Assembly: GCF_018882205.1 (NCBI RefSeq) | Contig: NZ_JACVOU010000002.1 | Location: forward strand, 1 to 64,000 | DNA: 64,000 bases | Reading direction: 5' to 3' | DNA from: Polynucleobacter bastaniensis | GTDB taxonomy: Bacteria > Pseudomonadota > Gammaproteobacteria > Burkholderiales > Burkholderiaceae | Shown: in pieces, positions 8,528-18,925 of the stretch | Layout of the letters: each line of letters opens with the position of its first letter | Position numbering within the stretch: position 1 is the first letter of the stretch | Program-made: the position numbers and the translations under genes | The notes under the pieces: model-generated | The model's database searches: none | Told to the model about the DNA's origin: nothing | What the model saw: the letters and a program-made list of their open reading frames with translations, nothing else

Positions 8528-9739
8528 TTATATTTTTTTGGCAACAAGTTGAATAAGCTGACGTGCAAGTTGAAGCTTTTCAGCTTTAGCCATTTTTTTG
8601 CTACCGCTTTCATCGACCATGAGTAGTTGATTGAGATCGCTGCCAAAGGTATCTGGACCAATATTGCCGACAATCATCGGTATGCCTTTGCGTTTGCGCT
8701 TTTCTTCTGCATGCTTTTGGAGCTCAGTAGATTCAGCTGCAAATCCAACGCAAAAGGGATGTGGCTTCCCACCTTTGGTTTTGACCGTTTTTGCTACATC
8801 AGCAAGAATGTCGGGGTTGGTGACAAATTCTAAATTTGGAGCTTGTTTACCTTGGCGCTTGATCTTTTCTTTGGCTGGCTTAGCAATGCCCCAGTCAGCC
8901 ACTGCAGCTACTGCAAAGAAAATATCGTAGTCAGTAGATTGCATTGTGGCTGCATGCATTTCTTTAGCGCTGACCACATTAGTGCGGGTAATTTTTCCTG
9001 TTGCTTCTAATGGTGTAGTGAGATCACACGGGCCTGCTACTAAGTGCACTTCTGCACCAGCCTCAAGAGCTGCGCGGGCAATGGCAAAGCCCATCTTGCC
9101 TGAGCTACGGTTAGTGATGCCTCGTACCGGATCAATCGCCTCAAAAGTGGGCCCAGTGGTAATCAGTACACGTTTTCCAAGGAGTGGCTTTTTCTGAAAG
9201 AAAGCAATCAGTTGCTCGGTAATCTCTGCGGGCTCAAGCATGCGCCCAAAGCCGACTTCACCACATGCTTGGAACCCGCTTGCAGGGCCGAGTAATGTAA
9301 CTTTGTCTGCAATGAGCCGTTCTGCGCTTCTTTGTGTTGCTGCATGCTCCCACATTTGCTTGTTCATAGCGGGAGCCAAAAGGAGTGGACAATCTCTTGC
9401 CAAACACAATGTGCTGAGCAAATCATCAGCCAGCCCGAGAGAGAGCTTGGCCATCAGATCTGCGCTTGCAGGCGCAACCAAAATCGCATCGGCAGCTCTA
9501 GAGAGTTCAATATGCGCCATGTTGTTGGCAATGCTGCTATCCCATTGGCTGGTGTAAACGGGATTGCCCGTGAGTGCTTGCATCGTGACAGGCGTCACAA
9601 ATTGCTGCGCAGCTTCTGTCATGACCACCTGGACGCTGGCACCTTCTTGCATCAGCTGACGTGCTAGCTCTGCAGACTTATAGGCCGCAATGCCACCAGA
9701 AATGCCGAGAACGATTTTCTTATTTAAAAGTGATTGCAT
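8528..9739 (-). CDS. coaBC: Bifunctional PPC decarboxylase / phosphopantothenate-cysteine ligase
   Basis: A 403-aa enzyme that makes 4'-phosphopantetheine for CoA. The N-terminal flavoprotein CoaC domain (1-185) has GISGGIAAYKSAELA, the active His of HIELSRAADA and the PAMNKQMW motif. The C-terminal CoaB domain has ITTGPTFEAIDPVRGITN, the NRSSGKMG dimer motif and TNPDILADV. Nine bp separate it from lspA upstream. Length is normal. Confidence 0.96.
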   Translation of the reverse strand: MQSLLNKKIVLGISGGIAAYKSAELARQLMQEGASVQVVMTEAAQQFVTPVTMQALTGNPVYTSQWDSSIANNMAHIELSRAADAILVAPASADLMAKLSLGLADDLLSTLCLARDCPLLLAPAMNKQMWEHAATQRSAERLIADKVTLLGPASGFQACGEVGFGRMLEPAEITEQLIAFFQKKPLLGKRVLITTGPTFEAIDPVRGITNRSSGKMGFAIARAALEAGAEVHLVAGPCDLTTPLEATGKITRTNVVSAKEMHAATMQSTDYDIFFAVAAVADWGIAKPAKEKIKRQGKQAPNLEFVTNPDILADVAKTVKTKGGKPHPFCVGFAAESTELQKHAEEKRKRKGIPMIVGNIGPDTFGSDLNQLLMVDESGSKKMAKAEKLQLARQLIQLVAKKI

Positions 9740-9748
9740 GACGCCAGC

Positions 9749-10243
9749 TTAAAGGGATTGGGAGGTTTTGCCAAATGACTTGCGTAACTCACCCCAAATG
9801 ATGAGGGCTGCACCAATACAAATGGCGCTATCAGCAATATTGAAGGCTGGCCAATGCCAATTAGCGTAATGTAGGTCAATAAAGTCCACCACAGCGCCAT
9901 ACATGATGCGATCTAATACGTTACCTAGTGCGCCACCTAGAATGAGACTGAGAGCCCAGCAGAGCATTTTGTCACTCAAACTCTTTCGTAGCAGCCACAG
10001 AATGTAAGCGGATGCCGCTAAGCCCAGGACAGTAAAAAACCAACGCTGCCAACCAGAGCTCTGCGCTAAAAATGAAAACGCTGCACCTGGGTTAAACAGC
10101 AAGAACCAGTTCATAAATGGCAAAACAGGTTCAGGTACGCCTAGCTGCAAGTTGCTCAAGGCTGACCATTTACTCAGCTGGTCTAGCAATAGTGTCATGA
10201 TTGCAATAGCTAGATAACGAAGAAATGATCGGTTTGTACTCAT
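9749..10243 (-). CDS. lspA: Lipoprotein signal peptidase (signal peptidase II)
   Basis: A 164-aa inner-membrane aspartyl protease that removes lipoprotein signal peptides. Four hydrophobic segments are visible. The two catalytic aspartates lie in GNVLDRIMYGAVVDFID and WPAFNIADSAICIG. It follows ileS by 29 bp, the classical ileS-lspA arrangement. Confidence 0.97.
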   Translation of the reverse strand: MSTNRSFLRYLAIAIMTLLLDQLSKWSALSNLQLGVPEPVLPFMNWFLLFNPGAAFSFLAQSSGWQRWFFTVLGLAASAYILWLLRKSLSDKMLCWALSLILGGALGNVLDRIMYGAVVDFIDLHYANWHWPAFNIADSAICIGAALIIWGELRKSFGKTSQSL

Positions 10244-10272
10244 ATATTTTCTTGGCCTGTTGATTTTCTTAC

Positions 10273-13134
10273 TTATGCAAATAGGCGAGATTCACCGCTG
10301 CCAAAAAGATTGCTAATGCAGCGACCACATAACTCTGAATGTTCGGTATTGGAGCTAACATCTTGGGTGTGATGCCAGCAACGACCACACTTCTTATATT
10401 GACTGCCGCGTACAAGTACTTCAAGACCTGCGTTGCTCAGCTCTAACTTGGCGCTAGAGGTAATGGTGACAAAGCGCAAGTCATCTTCCAAAGAATGCAG
10501 AATTGCAAAATCAACATCACCTACTTTGATAGTTAGCTCAGCCTGCAGGGATGAACCTACATTGCCAGCTTCACGTTCAATCTCAATAGCTTTAGTGACC
10601 TCGGAGCGGATTTCTCGAACACGATTCCATTTGGCCAGGAGCTCAGTAGTCTGAGTAATTTCCGGGAAAGTGCCAAATTCTTCCATGAAGATAGACTCTT
10701 TGGCTTTTTCATCCGCACCATGTGGGAATGACAACCAGGCTTCCTCAGCAGTAAAGGAGAGGAAAGGGGCTAGCCATTTGAGCAGGTTGCGAGTGATATG
10801 AAAGAGAGCATTCTGTGCTGCGCGACGTTCTTTGGAGTCCGAGGCACTTGTGTAGAGGCGATCTTTCAGGATGTCTAAGTAGAAGCCGCCTAAATCTTCC
10901 GAACAGAAAGTCAGCATACGCGCTACGGCCGGCTGGAACTCATAAGCTTTATAGTGCGCTTGTACATCTTGCTGTAACTGATTGGCTAGTGCAACAGCGT
11001 AACGATCAATTTCTAGCCATTCGCTTGCAGGCATCGCATGCTTGCTTGGATCAAAGTCAGATAGGTTGGCTAACAAGAAGCGCAATGTATTGCGAATGCG
11101 GCGATAGCTTTCCACTACACGTTTCAGAATTTCATCAGAGATAGTCATCTCGCCAGAGTAGTCAGTAGATGCTACCCAGAGACGAATAATCTCTGCACCC
11201 AACTTATCAGCAACCTGTTGCGGGGCAATCACGTTGCCTACCGACTTACTCATCTTGCGGCCTTGGCCATCAACGGTAAAGCCGTGCGTTAGGAGTGCCT
11301 TATATGGCGGCTTACCATCAAGCATGGCACCAGTCAGTAAAGAAGAGTGGAACCAGCCGCGATGTTGGTCTGAGCCTTCCAGATAGAGGTCAGCTAAACG
11401 ACCATCTGCATTTTCAGATTCAGGGCGATAAAGTTCAGCGCGGTGCGAGCCGCGAATGACGTGCCAATGCGTAGTACCAGAATCAAACCATACATCTAAG
11501 GTGTCGCGATTCTTTTCATATTGAGCGGCCTCTTCGCCAAGCAGTTCAGCTACTTCTAGTTTTTGCCAAGCCTCAATGCCTTCTTTTTCAATGCGCTTAG
11601 CAATCTCTTCAAGCAAATCAACCGTACGAGGATGTGGCTCACCACTTTCCTTGTGAACAAAGAAAGCCATTGGTACGCCCCATTGGCGTTGACGTGACAA
11701 GGTCCAGTCAGGACGGTTGGCAATCATGCTGTTTAAGCGTTGCTTGCCCCAGGCCGGGAAGAACTCAGTGTTCTCAATACCCGCTAATGCAGTCTCGCGC
11801 AAGCTTGCACTGCCATCAGAAGGTTTTTTATCCATACTCGCAAACCACTGTGAAGTAGCGCGATAAATAATCGGCGACTTGTGACGCCAGCAATGCATGT
11901 AAGAGTGGGTATAAGTCTTGTCTCGCAAGAGGCTACCTGCTTCACGCAGGGCCTCCACAATCTTCGGATTGGCTTTCCAAATATATTCATTGGCAAAGAG
12001 CGGCAACCAAGAAGCGTAGACGCCATTACCCATAACTGGATTTAAGATATCTTTATCTGCGAGTTTATTTGCTTTGCAAGACTTAAAGTCTTCCTCACCA
12101 TAGGCTGGCGCAGAGTGCACAACACCAGTACCCGTATCGAGCGTGACATACTCAGCAGGGTAGATTGGAGAAAGACGCTTATAACCTTCATGCAGTGGAG
12201 CTAGCGGATGCCAGAAAGAAATGTTGGCTAACTGGCTACCTAAGGAAGTGGCAATGACTTTGCCCGCGAGACCAAAATCTTCCAAACAAGTTTCTACGCG
12301 GTCTTCTGCCAAGATGAGCAACTTGTCACCAGTGTCGACCAAAGCGTAGCTGAGTTCAGGATGAACATTCAATGCTTGATTGGAGGGAATGGTCCAAGGT
12401 GTGGTTGTCCAGATCACAATCATTCCAGGCTTGGCTGGGATCTCAGCTAGGCCAAATGCTTTTGCCAGTTGTGGACGCTGTGCATCATCAAAAGCAAATC
12501 CCACATCTACTGTTGGATCAGTTTTGTCTTGGTATTCCACTTCAGCTTCAGCCAATGCAGAGCCGCAATCGAAACACCAGTTCACTGGCTTGAGGCCGCG
12601 GAAAACATAACCCTTTCCCCAGATCTTTCCAAGTGCACGAATCTCATCGGCCTCATTGCGAAAGTTCATGGTGAGGTAGGGGTTGTTCCAGTCACCCAAA
12701 ACACCCAAGCGCTCAAAGTCGATCTTTTGCTTGTCTACTTGTACTTGGGCATAGGCACGCGCTTTGGCTTGCACTTCAGCCGTCGGCAGATTTTTGCCAA
12801 ACTGCTTTTCAATCTGAATCTCAATCGGCATACCGTGGCAATCCCAGCCTGGAACGTAGGCAGAGTCAAAGCCCATTAACCAGCGGGACTTCACGATCAT
12901 GTCCTTGAGAATCTTATTTACGGCATGACCAATATGAATGTCGCCGTTTGCATAGGGAGGGCCATCATGCAAAATAAATTTTGGTTGATTAGCGTGCGCT
13001 GCACGAATCTTTTCGTAAAGTTTATTTTTCTGCCACTGTGCAACCCATTGCGGTTCACGTTTCGGTAAATCTCCCCGCATCGGAAATGATGTTTCTAGGA
13101 GATTAACGGGATAAGAGTTTTCTTTTTCAGACAT
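10273..13134 (-). CDS. ileS: Isoleucine-tRNA ligase
   Basis: A 953-aa class I synthetase. HIGH motif in [15 protein letters not shown], an editing domain ([12 protein letters not shown]), KMSKS in [14 protein letters not shown], an anticodon-binding domain and a C-terminal zinc finger (CGRCWHH ... CGRCI), so this is the eubacterial zinc-containing form. The ATG at 13134 overlaps the ribF stop by 8 bp. A longer ORF extends into ribF, but the [13 protein letters not shown] start fits the family. Its substrate set includes the tRNA-Ile(CAU) of this window, after lysidine modification. Confidence 0.97.
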   Translation of the reverse strand: MSEKENSYPVNLLETSFPMRGDLPKREPQWVAQWQKNKLYEKIRAAHANQPKFILHDGPPYANGDIHIGHAVNKILKDMIVKSRWLMGFDSAYVPGWDCHGMPIEIQIEKQFGKNLPTAEVQAKARAYAQVQVDKQKIDFERLGVLGDWNNPYLTMNFRNEADEIRALGKIWGKGYVFRGLKPVNWCFDCGSALAEAEVEYQDKTDPTVDVGFAFDDAQRPQLAKAFGLAEIPAKPGMIVIWTTTPWTIPSNQALNVHPELSYALVDTGDKLLILAEDRVETCLEDFGLAGKVIATSLGSQLANISFWHPLAPLHEGYKRLSPIYPAEYVTLDTGTGVVHSAPAYGEEDFKSCKANKLADKDILNPVMGNGVYASWLPLFANEYIWKANPKIVEALREAGSLLRDKTYTHSYMHCWRHKSPIIYRATSQWFASMDKKPSDGSASLRETALAGIENTEFFPAWGKQRLNSMIANRPDWTLSRQRQWGVPMAFFVHKESGEPHPRTVDLLEEIAKRIEKEGIEAWQKLEVAELLGEEAAQYEKNRDTLDVWFDSGTTHWHVIRGSHRAELYRPESENADGRLADLYLEGSDQHRGWFHSSLLTGAMLDGKPPYKALLTHGFTVDGQGRKMSKSVGNVIAPQQVADKLGAEIIRLWVASTDYSGEMTISDEILKRVVESYRRIRNTLRFLLANLSDFDPSKHAMPASEWLEIDRYAVALANQLQQDVQAHYKAYEFQPAVARMLTFCSEDLGGFYLDILKDRLYTSASDSKERRAAQNALFHITRNLLKWLAPFLSFTAEEAWLSFPHGADEKAKESIFMEEFGTFPEITQTTELLAKWNRVREIRSEVTKAIEIEREAGNVGSSLQAELTIKVGDVDFAILHSLEDDLRFVTITSSAKLELSNAGLEVLVRGSQYKKCGRCWHHTQDVSSNTEHSELCGRCISNLFGSGESRLFA

Positions 13135-14077
13135 AAGATTTTTTCTGGAAATAATTTCTGGCATGCGCTGCATCAGATGCAATCGCTTTGGTAAGTGTAT
13201 CGAGGTCGGAGTACTTCGCCTCATCACGAATTTTTTCTAAGAGCTCCACGGTAATAATTTTTCCGTAGACATCGGCGTTGTAATCAAAGATATGAGTCTC
13301 AAGCAATACGCGACCTTGATCTTCTACCGTTGGTCTGACGCCTAGACTAGCTACAGCAGGAAGTGGCCTCTCTCCAAGCCCTAGGACTTGTGCGGTAAAG
13401 ATACCAGAGCATGCGGGTTTGCGATGATGCAGATGATTGGCGACGGCAAGATTAAGTGTGGGGAAACCTAAAGTGCGGCCTAGCTTTTGCCCATGAATGA
13501 CGTGGCCAGAGATGCCATAAGGACGACCTAGTAATTTACTAGCTTGATCCATATCCCCATTAGCCAAGGCATTGCGCAATGCTGAGCTAGAAATTCTTTC
13601 GCCATCTTCTTGCACGGTGTGAATGCTAGATACTTCAAAACCAAATTGTTCGCCAGCTGCTTTCAGACTGGCAAAGTTGCCGGCGCGTTTTGCACCATAG
13701 CAAAAATCATCACCAATCAAAATCCATTTGGCATTGAGTTGCTTCACAATAATTTCAGAAACAAATTCTTCGGGAGTAAGGCGAGCAAATGCGGAATTAA
13801 AGTGCTCCACCACTATGCGGTCGATGCCGATGTCGGCAAAGGCAGCAAGCTTGTCGCGCAAATTCAGAATTCTTGGCGGCGCTTGTTCTGGAGAAAAGAA
13901 TTCTTTAGGGTGCGGTTCGAAAGTCATTACACAGCTAACTAAACCGCGAGCTTGCGCGCCATCTTTCAACTCCTTTAGCAGGGCGTGATGACCCCTGTGC
14001 ACGCCATCGAAATTACCGATGCTTAAGGCACAAGCCGGTCCTGCAGAAAACTGGGTGGGGCCGCGGAATACGTTCAC
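13127..14077 (-). CDS. ribF: Bifunctional riboflavin kinase / FAD synthetase
   Basis: A 316-aa enzyme making FMN and FAD. N-terminal adenylyltransferase domain with [15 protein letters not shown] and a C-terminal flavokinase domain with [11 protein letters not shown] and the [13 protein letters not shown] segment. The start codon is GTG; no better start is in frame upstream. It heads the minus-strand operon and overlaps ileS. Its likely -10 (TATAAT, 14120-14115) overlaps that of divergent purN. Confidence 0.96.
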   Translation of the reverse strand: MNVFRGPTQFSAGPACALSIGNFDGVHRGHHALLKELKDGAQARGLVSCVMTFEPHPKEFFSPEQAPPRILNLRDKLAAFADIGIDRIVVEHFNSAFARLTPEEFVSEIIVKQLNAKWILIGDDFCYGAKRAGNFASLKAAGEQFGFEVSSIHTVQEDGERISSSALRNALANGDMDQASKLLGRPYGISGHVIHGQKLGRTLGFPTLNLAVANHLHHRKPACSGIFTAQVLGLGERPLPAVASLGVRPTVEDQGRVLLETHIFDYNADVYGKIITVELLEKIRDEAKYSDLDTLTKAIASDAAHARNYFQKKSYV

Positions 14078-14128
14078 TAAATCGCTTTCAGGGTCGCTTT
14101 CGGGGTAACCATCAATTATATTGTGGGC
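14078..14128. promoter_or_regulatory. Overlapping divergent promoters ribF / purN
   Basis: Only 51 bp separate the two starts. TATATT at 14117-14122 (plus) ends 6 nt before the purN ATG at 14129, and TATAAT at 14120-14115 (minus) faces ribF. The two hexamers share four base pairs, so RNA polymerase could serve one direction at a time. -35 boxes are poor. Confidence 0.45.
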
Positions 14129-14758
14129 ATGCCATCTATCGTCACCTTAATCTCTGGCCGCGGATCTAATTTCGAGGCTATCGTCAAAACAGCTCAAAAA
14201 GAGCGGTGGCCGGTTACTTTTGCCGGGGTCATTGCTAATCATTCGGCCGCCAAGGGCCTTGATTTTGCTCGCTCTCAGGGTATTCCGGCCTTTGCCATCG
14301 AACATCGCGAGCACGCTACTCGAGAGTCCTTTGATGCCGCTCTCATAGCGAAAATCGATGAATTAGGCGCTGATTTAGTGGTTCTGGCGGGTTTCATGAG
14401 GATTTTAACCCCGGGTTTTATTCGTCATTTCGAGGGTCGCCTGATCAATATTCACCCAGCATTGCTGCCAGCTTTCCCGGGATTGCATACCCATGAGCGC
14501 GCTTTGGAGGCTGGAGTAGTTGAACATGGCGCCAGCGTGCATTTTGTTACTGAGGGTGTGGATGAAGGCCCTATCATCTGCCAAGCCTCGGTTCCAGTAT
14601 TTCCTGAAGATGATGCAGATAGTTTGGCAGCGCGAGTTTTGGCTGCTGAGCATCAGATTTACCCGCGGGCCGTAAAATGGTTTCTAGATGGACGATTGCG
14701 AATAGAAGGTAATCAAGTTCAGGTTAAACCACCGGAGTCGCAATTAATAAAATTATGA
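14129..14758 (+). CDS. purN: Phosphoribosylglycinamide formyltransferase (GART)
   Basis: A 209-aa enzyme of purine synthesis that transfers formyl from 10-formyl-THF to GAR. SGRGSNFEAI loop, LAGFMRILTP, the catalytic NIHPALLPAFPG with Asn/His, and VHFVTEGVDEGPII with the catalytic Asp are all present. ATG 14129 is chosen over GTG 14123. No Shine-Dalgarno sequence is visible and a -10-like TATATT sits just upstream, so the mRNA may be leaderless. It overlaps the next gene by ATGA. Confidence 0.96.
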   Translation: MPSIVTLISGRGSNFEAIVKTAQKERWPVTFAGVIANHSAAKGLDFARSQGIPAFAIEHREHATRESFDAALIAKIDELGADLVVLAGFMRILTPGFIRHFEGRLINIHPALLPAFPGLHTHERALEAGVVEHGASVHFVTEGVDEGPIICQASVPVFPEDDADSLAARVLAAEHQIYPRAVKWFLDGRLRIEGNQVQVKPPESQLIKL

Positions 14759-16344
14759 GTAAAGAACGTTCATCCCGCGCAGCTAGCGCAGGCAGTAAAT
14801 CTGGATCAAGATCTGGGTCACGCTTAGGCCCACAAAAAAGTTATGCCGCTAAATCTAAAGATCCATTGCGTCGCCCAGAGCGTCGTAATGCGAGTGGCAA
14901 CATCATTGCACCAGAAGGCCAAAAAAACTTTTCTAATGCGAAGGCTTTGCCTCAGCATGCAATTCATTTAGAGCGCCTTCTTCCAGAGTTGCTGAATTTC
15001 GAGCAACCAGCTGACCGTGTAGTGAGTCGCTATTTCCGCTCTGAGCCGCAGCTGGGCAATCGTGATCGCGCCTTGATTGCAGAGAGTGCTTTTGCCATTC
15101 TGCGTCGCAAGAATGAGTTCTCGCAATTTGCCTCTAGTGGTGAGGGTTCACAAGCTAGACGCTTAGCCCTATTGGGTTTGCTGTCCGCTTTGTCTGAAGG
15201 TGGTTTAGGTTCTGCTAACCGTGCTGAGAGTGCCATTGCTGATTTAGCTCACGTATTGAAGACAGGCGAGTACGAGTGGTTGCAACGTTTTGCCACGGTC
15301 GATCCATCAGCGCTTAATCCCTTAGTTCAGAATAATTTGCCTGGATGGCTTTGGGATGCGTTTGGAAAATATCCCGGTGAAGAATCACGTGAAGCATTGG
15401 CCAAGTCACTCATGCATCCAGCTCTTTTGGATTTGCGTGCCAACACCATGAAGACGACTCGCGAGCAATTGCTCGCTGAGATGAATGCTCTTGGTGGTCG
15501 CTATCAAGCCATTCCAACTCCGTTCGCGCCGGATGGTGTTCGCATCATGGGTAAGCCCGCTTTGCAAAATACTGTCAGCTTTAAGACGGGAATGTTTGAG
15601 GTTCAAGATGAGGGCAGTCAGTTATTAGCTTACTTACTTGCGCCTAAGCGTGGCGAGATGGTGGTGGACTTTTGTGCTGGTGCCGGCGGTAAGACTTTGG
15701 CAATTGGCGCAATCATGCGCTCCACAGGCCGTTTATATGCCCTGGATACATCTGAGCATCGCTTGGCTAATTTAAAGCCTAGACAAGCCCGTAGCGGCCT
15801 CTCTAATGTGCATCCCGTTTGGATTGATAGTGAGAATGACTCCAAGATTAAGCGTTTAGCTGGGAAGATTGATCGCGTCCTCGTAGATGCTCCTTGTAGT
15901 GGCATGGGTACATTACGACGCAACCCCGACCTCAAATGGCGCCAGACCCCAGAAGGCGTTTTGGAGCTCAATCAAAAGCAGATGAATATTTTGGCCTCTG
16001 CAAGCCGCTTACTTAAGCCAGGTGGCCGCTTGGTCTATGCCACCTGCAGTCTGTTGCCACAAGAAAACCAGCAAATTGCAGAGGATTTCCTGGTCAAGCA
16101 CCCTAATTTTGAGGTGGTTCCTGCGGCTGAAGTTCTTAAGCCATTGTTTCCAAAGGATAAAATTCCTTTGGGCTGCAGCCCTGACAATCCCTGGTGGCAG
16201 TTATGGCCCCATATTCATGGGACTGATGGCTTCTTTGGGGCTGTTTTTCAGAGAAAAGCAGCTGTTTCTGCAGTAACTGTCGATAAAGATGGCGAAAAGT
16301 CGGTAAAAGTCAAAAGCAAGAAAGCGGATAAAGAACTAAAATAG
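14755..16344 (+). CDS. rsmB: 16S rRNA m5C methyltransferase, RsmB-like
   Basis: A 529-aa protein. A Ser/Arg/Lys-rich leader (1-60) precedes a NusB-like RNA-binding domain (about 75-250) and a class I SAM methyltransferase domain with VVDFCAGAGGKTLAIG, the catalytic-cysteine motifs VDAPCSGMGTLRRNPD and YATCSLLPQEN, and a C-terminal GTDGFFGAVF. This matches the NOL1/NOP2/Sun family; RsmB methylates C967 of 16S rRNA. The extra basic leader and C-terminal Lys tail are longer than in E. coli. It is translationally coupled to purN. Confidence 0.85.
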   Translation: MSKERSSRAASAGSKSGSRSGSRLGPQKSYAAKSKDPLRRPERRNASGNIIAPEGQKNFSNAKALPQHAIHLERLLPELLNFEQPADRVVSRYFRSEPQLGNRDRALIAESAFAILRRKNEFSQFASSGEGSQARRLALLGLLSALSEGGLGSANRAESAIADLAHVLKTGEYEWLQRFATVDPSALNPLVQNNLPGWLWDAFGKYPGEESREALAKSLMHPALLDLRANTMKTTREQLLAEMNALGGRYQAIPTPFAPDGVRIMGKPALQNTVSFKTGMFEVQDEGSQLLAYLLAPKRGEMVVDFCAGAGGKTLAIGAIMRSTGRLYALDTSEHRLANLKPRQARSGLSNVHPVWIDSENDSKIKRLAGKIDRVLVDAPCSGMGTLRRNPDLKWRQTPEGVLELNQKQMNILASASRLLKPGGRLVYATCSLLPQENQQIAEDFLVKHPNFEVVPAAEVLKPLFPKDKIPLGCSPDNPWWQLWPHIHGTDGFFGAVFQRKAAVSAVTVDKDGEKSVKVKSKKADKELK

Positions 16345-16372
16345 AGTTTTAGATCTTCTTGGAAATTCCCTT

Positions 16373-17566
16373 TTGAACACAGCTTCTAGTTTTGATTTAT
16401 TCCTGAATTGGCTTTCCAATGGTTATTTAAATTGGGCTTGGTGGCAAATCCTTGTTTTTACCCTGGTTGCCACCCACATCACCATTGCTGCGGTGACTAT
16501 TTTCCTGCATCGTTGCCAAGCGCACCGTGCTTTGGAGCTGCATCCAATCATGTCCCACTTCTTCCGGTTTTGGCTGTGGCTAACCACTGGCATGGTGACC
16601 AAAGAGTGGGCAGCGATTCATCGTAAGCATCATGCCAAATGTGAAACTGTGGATGATCCACACAGTCCGCAAATTTTGGGTATTAATACTGTGCTTTCTC
16701 GTGGTGCTGAGTTGTATAAAAACGAGTCACGCAATCAAGAGACCCTAGATAAGTTTGGGCACGGTACGCCAGATGATTGGCTTGAGCACAATATCTATGC
16801 GAAGTATTCATGGCAAGGCGTAGCGTTGATGTTGATCATCGACGTACTCTTGTTCGGCGCAATTGGCTTGACTGTGTGGGCAGTGCAGATGCTGTGGATT
16901 CCTATTACTGCCGCTGGCGTTATTAATGGTATTGGCCACTTTTGGGGTTATCGCAATTACGATTGCGAAGATGCCTCAAGAAATATTATGCCTTGGGGTA
17001 TCTTGATTGGTGGCGAAGAGTTGCATAACAACCACCATACCTTCGCTACAAGCGCTAAGCTTTCTAGCAAATGGTATGAGTTTGATATTGGTTGGATGTA
17101 CATTCAAATCATGAGTGCTGTTGGTTTGGCGAAAGTAAAAAAGACTTCTCCTAAGCCAATGCTGAGTGACTTACGTCCTGCAGACCAAAACACACTTGAA
17201 GCCATCATTGCAAATCGCTATGAAATCATGGCACGCTACAGTAAGACCTTAAGGACCTTCTTTAGCAACGAAGTTCAGCATATGCAGGTATTGGCTGCTC
17301 ACTTAAAAGATGCCCGTGCCTGGCTGGGTAAAGATGAGTCTCGTTTGACTGTAGAAGAAAAAATCAAACTTGAAGAGCTGATGGCAACTAATGCGCAGTT
17401 ACGAAAGATGATTGAGATGCGTCGTGACTTGCATGCTATCTGGGGTAGATCTAACGCCAATGGCGATCAACTGCTTACTCAGTTGCATGCATGGTGTCAA
17501 CACGCTGAAGAGAGTGGTTTATCGAGTCTGCGTGATTTCTCTTTGAGGTTGCGTCGCTACGCTTAA
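16373..17566 (+). CDS. Acyl-CoA desaturase (membrane fatty acid desaturase)
   Basis: A 397-aa di-iron membrane desaturase, most like stearoyl-CoA delta-9 enzymes. Three histidine boxes are visible: HRCQAH, HRKHH and HNNHH, among hydrophobic segments. A C-terminal helical extension (about 290-397, charged) lies beyond the usual core. The start is TTG at 16373, with GGAAA about 8 nt upstream; no ATG precedes the first histidine box. It would introduce double bonds into membrane lipids and so adjust fluidity. A bidirectional terminator follows. Confidence 0.88.
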   Translation: MNTASSFDLFLNWLSNGYLNWAWWQILVFTLVATHITIAAVTIFLHRCQAHRALELHPIMSHFFRFWLWLTTGMVTKEWAAIHRKHHAKCETVDDPHSPQILGINTVLSRGAELYKNESRNQETLDKFGHGTPDDWLEHNIYAKYSWQGVALMLIIDVLLFGAIGLTVWAVQMLWIPITAAGVINGIGHFWGYRNYDCEDASRNIMPWGILIGGEELHNNHHTFATSAKLSSKWYEFDIGWMYIQIMSAVGLAKVKKTSPKPMLSDLRPADQNTLEAIIANRYEIMARYSKTLRTFFSNEVQHMQVLAAHLKDARAWLGKDESRLTVEEKIKLEELMATNAQLRKMIEMRRDLHAIWGRSNANGDQLLTQLHAWCQHAEESGLSSLRDFSLRLRRYA

Positions 17567-17582
17567 AAGAAATAAGGACAAT

Positions 17583-17611
17583 AAAAAACCCGCTGAAGTA
17601 GCGGGTTTTTT
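17583..17611. terminator. Bidirectional terminator desaturase / rpmG
   Basis: A 12-bp perfect stem AAAAAACCCGCT/AGCGGGTTTTTT closes on GAAGT. The A and T runs on both sides let it serve the desaturase gene (+) and rpmG (-). Confidence 0.92.
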
Positions 17612-17642
17612 ATTTGCTGCAAATAAGTATCGAATCGATAAA

Positions 17643-17810
17643 TTACTTGAGCTTGGTTTCTTTATAAGCAACGTGCTTACGAATGGTTGGATCGAATTTC
17701 ATGATCTCCATTTTTTCAGGCTTAGTACGCTTGTTTTTTGATGTTGTATAGAAGTGACCAGTACCAGCTGATGACTCTAATTTGATTTTTTCTCTGCCGC
17801 CTTTAGCCAT
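17643..17810 (-). CDS. rpmG: 50S ribosomal protein L33 (bL33)
   Basis: A 55-aa protein reading [18 protein letters not shown], then [16 protein letters not shown] and ending YKETKLK, which is the bL33 family. No zinc-binding CxxC pairs are present, so it is the zinc-free form. It lies 11 bp downstream of rpmB, the normal rpmBG pair. Confidence 0.95.
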   Translation of the reverse strand: MAKGGREKIKLESSAGTGHFYTTSKNKRTKPEKMEIMKFDPTIRKHVAYKETKLK

Positions 17811-17821
17811 TTTTGCGCCCC

Positions 17822-18055
17822 TTAAATTTCGCCACGTGCACGGAGATCAGACAAGACAGCATCAATGCCGTTTTTGTCGATAACGCGCAAACCAGCATTG
17901 GTTAAGCGCAAGCTAATCCAGCGGTTTTCAGATTCAACCCAGAAACGACGATTTTGCAAATTCGGCAAAAAGCGACGCTTCGTTTTATTGTTTGCATGGG
18001 ATACATTGTTGCCAACCATCGGCTTCTTCCCAGTGACTTGGCAAACTTTTGCCAT
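17822..18055 (-). CDS. rpmB: 50S ribosomal protein L28 (bL28)
   Basis: A 77-aa protein with the family start [37 protein letters not shown] and a C-terminal [16 protein letters not shown]. It assembles early into the large subunit. First gene of the rpmB-rpmG pair; the usual neighbour radC lies upstream on the same strand. Confidence 0.97.
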   Translation of the reverse strand: MAKVCQVTGKKPMVGNNVSHANNKTKRRFLPNLQNRRFWVESENRWISLRLTNAGLRVIDKNGIDAVLSDLRARGEI

Positions 18056-18193
18056 GACATAACTCCATTAATTGCGAAAGAAGAAGATTGTATCAGTCTC
18101 CGAGTACTTTGATCTAGCCCTAATTGGCTTAAGTTACGAGGGTGAGGAAAAATTGTCGTCAATATGGGTCAAAATAGACCATTAAGTTAGTAT

Positions 18194-18895
18194 TCACTTC
18201 AATTTATGGTCATTTTTCATGAGCCCCTCATCAGAAAATGAGAAAAAACCGCCGTCACTCACAATGCAGTGGTCCAGCAGGGGGATATCTACGAGTTGCA
18301 AGGCTTTAGCTAGTGTCATGGTCAATTCTCGATCAGCGATGCTGGGTTGTGGGTTTCCGCTGGGGTGGTTATGTGCCACGATGAGAGCGCTAGCGTTCCT
18401 AGCAAGAGCTTCCTTGAGGATTTCTCGCGGGTACACCGCGGTATGGCTTAGGGAGCCTCTAAAGAGCTCCTGGCACTCAATCAGGCGAAGGCGTGAGTCG
18501 AGGTATAGACACAGAAAGACTTCGTGAGGCAAGCGTCCAAATCTGGCCTGCAAGAACTCTCGGACATAGCCTGGTGAGGTCAGGACAGACTCCTGGGAGA
18601 GGGTTTCCTCAAGACTACGCTTGACTAGCTCGTAGGCCGCCTGGATTTGTGACCACTTAGAGATACCCATGCCATGAATCTGGGTTAATTCTTCAGGGGT
18701 GCAGGACATGAGGCGCGGCAAGCTGTCGAAATGGTGGAGCAGGTCCTCGGCTAGAGCCACGGCAGTTTTGCCTTTGACGCCAACGCGCAGAAAGATTGCG
18801 AGTAACTCGGCATCGCTGAGGGCTGCTGCGCCAAGAGCACGCAGTTTTTCGCGAGGCTGCTCCATTTTTGGCCAATCTGTAATCGGTAAGTGCAC
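18194..18895 (-). CDS. radC: RadC family JAMM/MPN+ protein
   Basis: A 233-aa protein. N-terminal helix-hairpin-helix region (GAAALSDAELLAIFLRVG ... QIHGMGISKW) and a C-terminal JAMM metalloprotease-like domain with HNHPSGNPQPSIAD. The biological role of RadC is unsettled. GTG 18895 is chosen because the protein then begins with the conserved ITDWPKMEQPREKL; a longer ORF would run through the start of the divergent FKBP gene. Confidence 0.92.
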   Translation of the reverse strand: MHLPITDWPKMEQPREKLRALGAAALSDAELLAIFLRVGVKGKTAVALAEDLLHHFDSLPRLMSCTPEELTQIHGMGISKWSQIQAAYELVKRSLEETLSQESVLTSPGYVREFLQARFGRLPHEVFLCLYLDSRLRLIECQELFRGSLSHTAVYPREILKEALARNASALIVAHNHPSGNPQPSIADRELTMTLAKALQLVDIPLLDHCIVSDGGFFSFSDEGLMKNDHKLK

Positions 18896-18925
18896 GCTAG
18901 GGTCGGGCCTAGATACAATTACCTT

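Noticed and set aside
10273..13227. Longer ileS start at 13227
   Set aside because: It would add 31 residues inside the ribF coding region with no family similarity; ATG 13134 fits.
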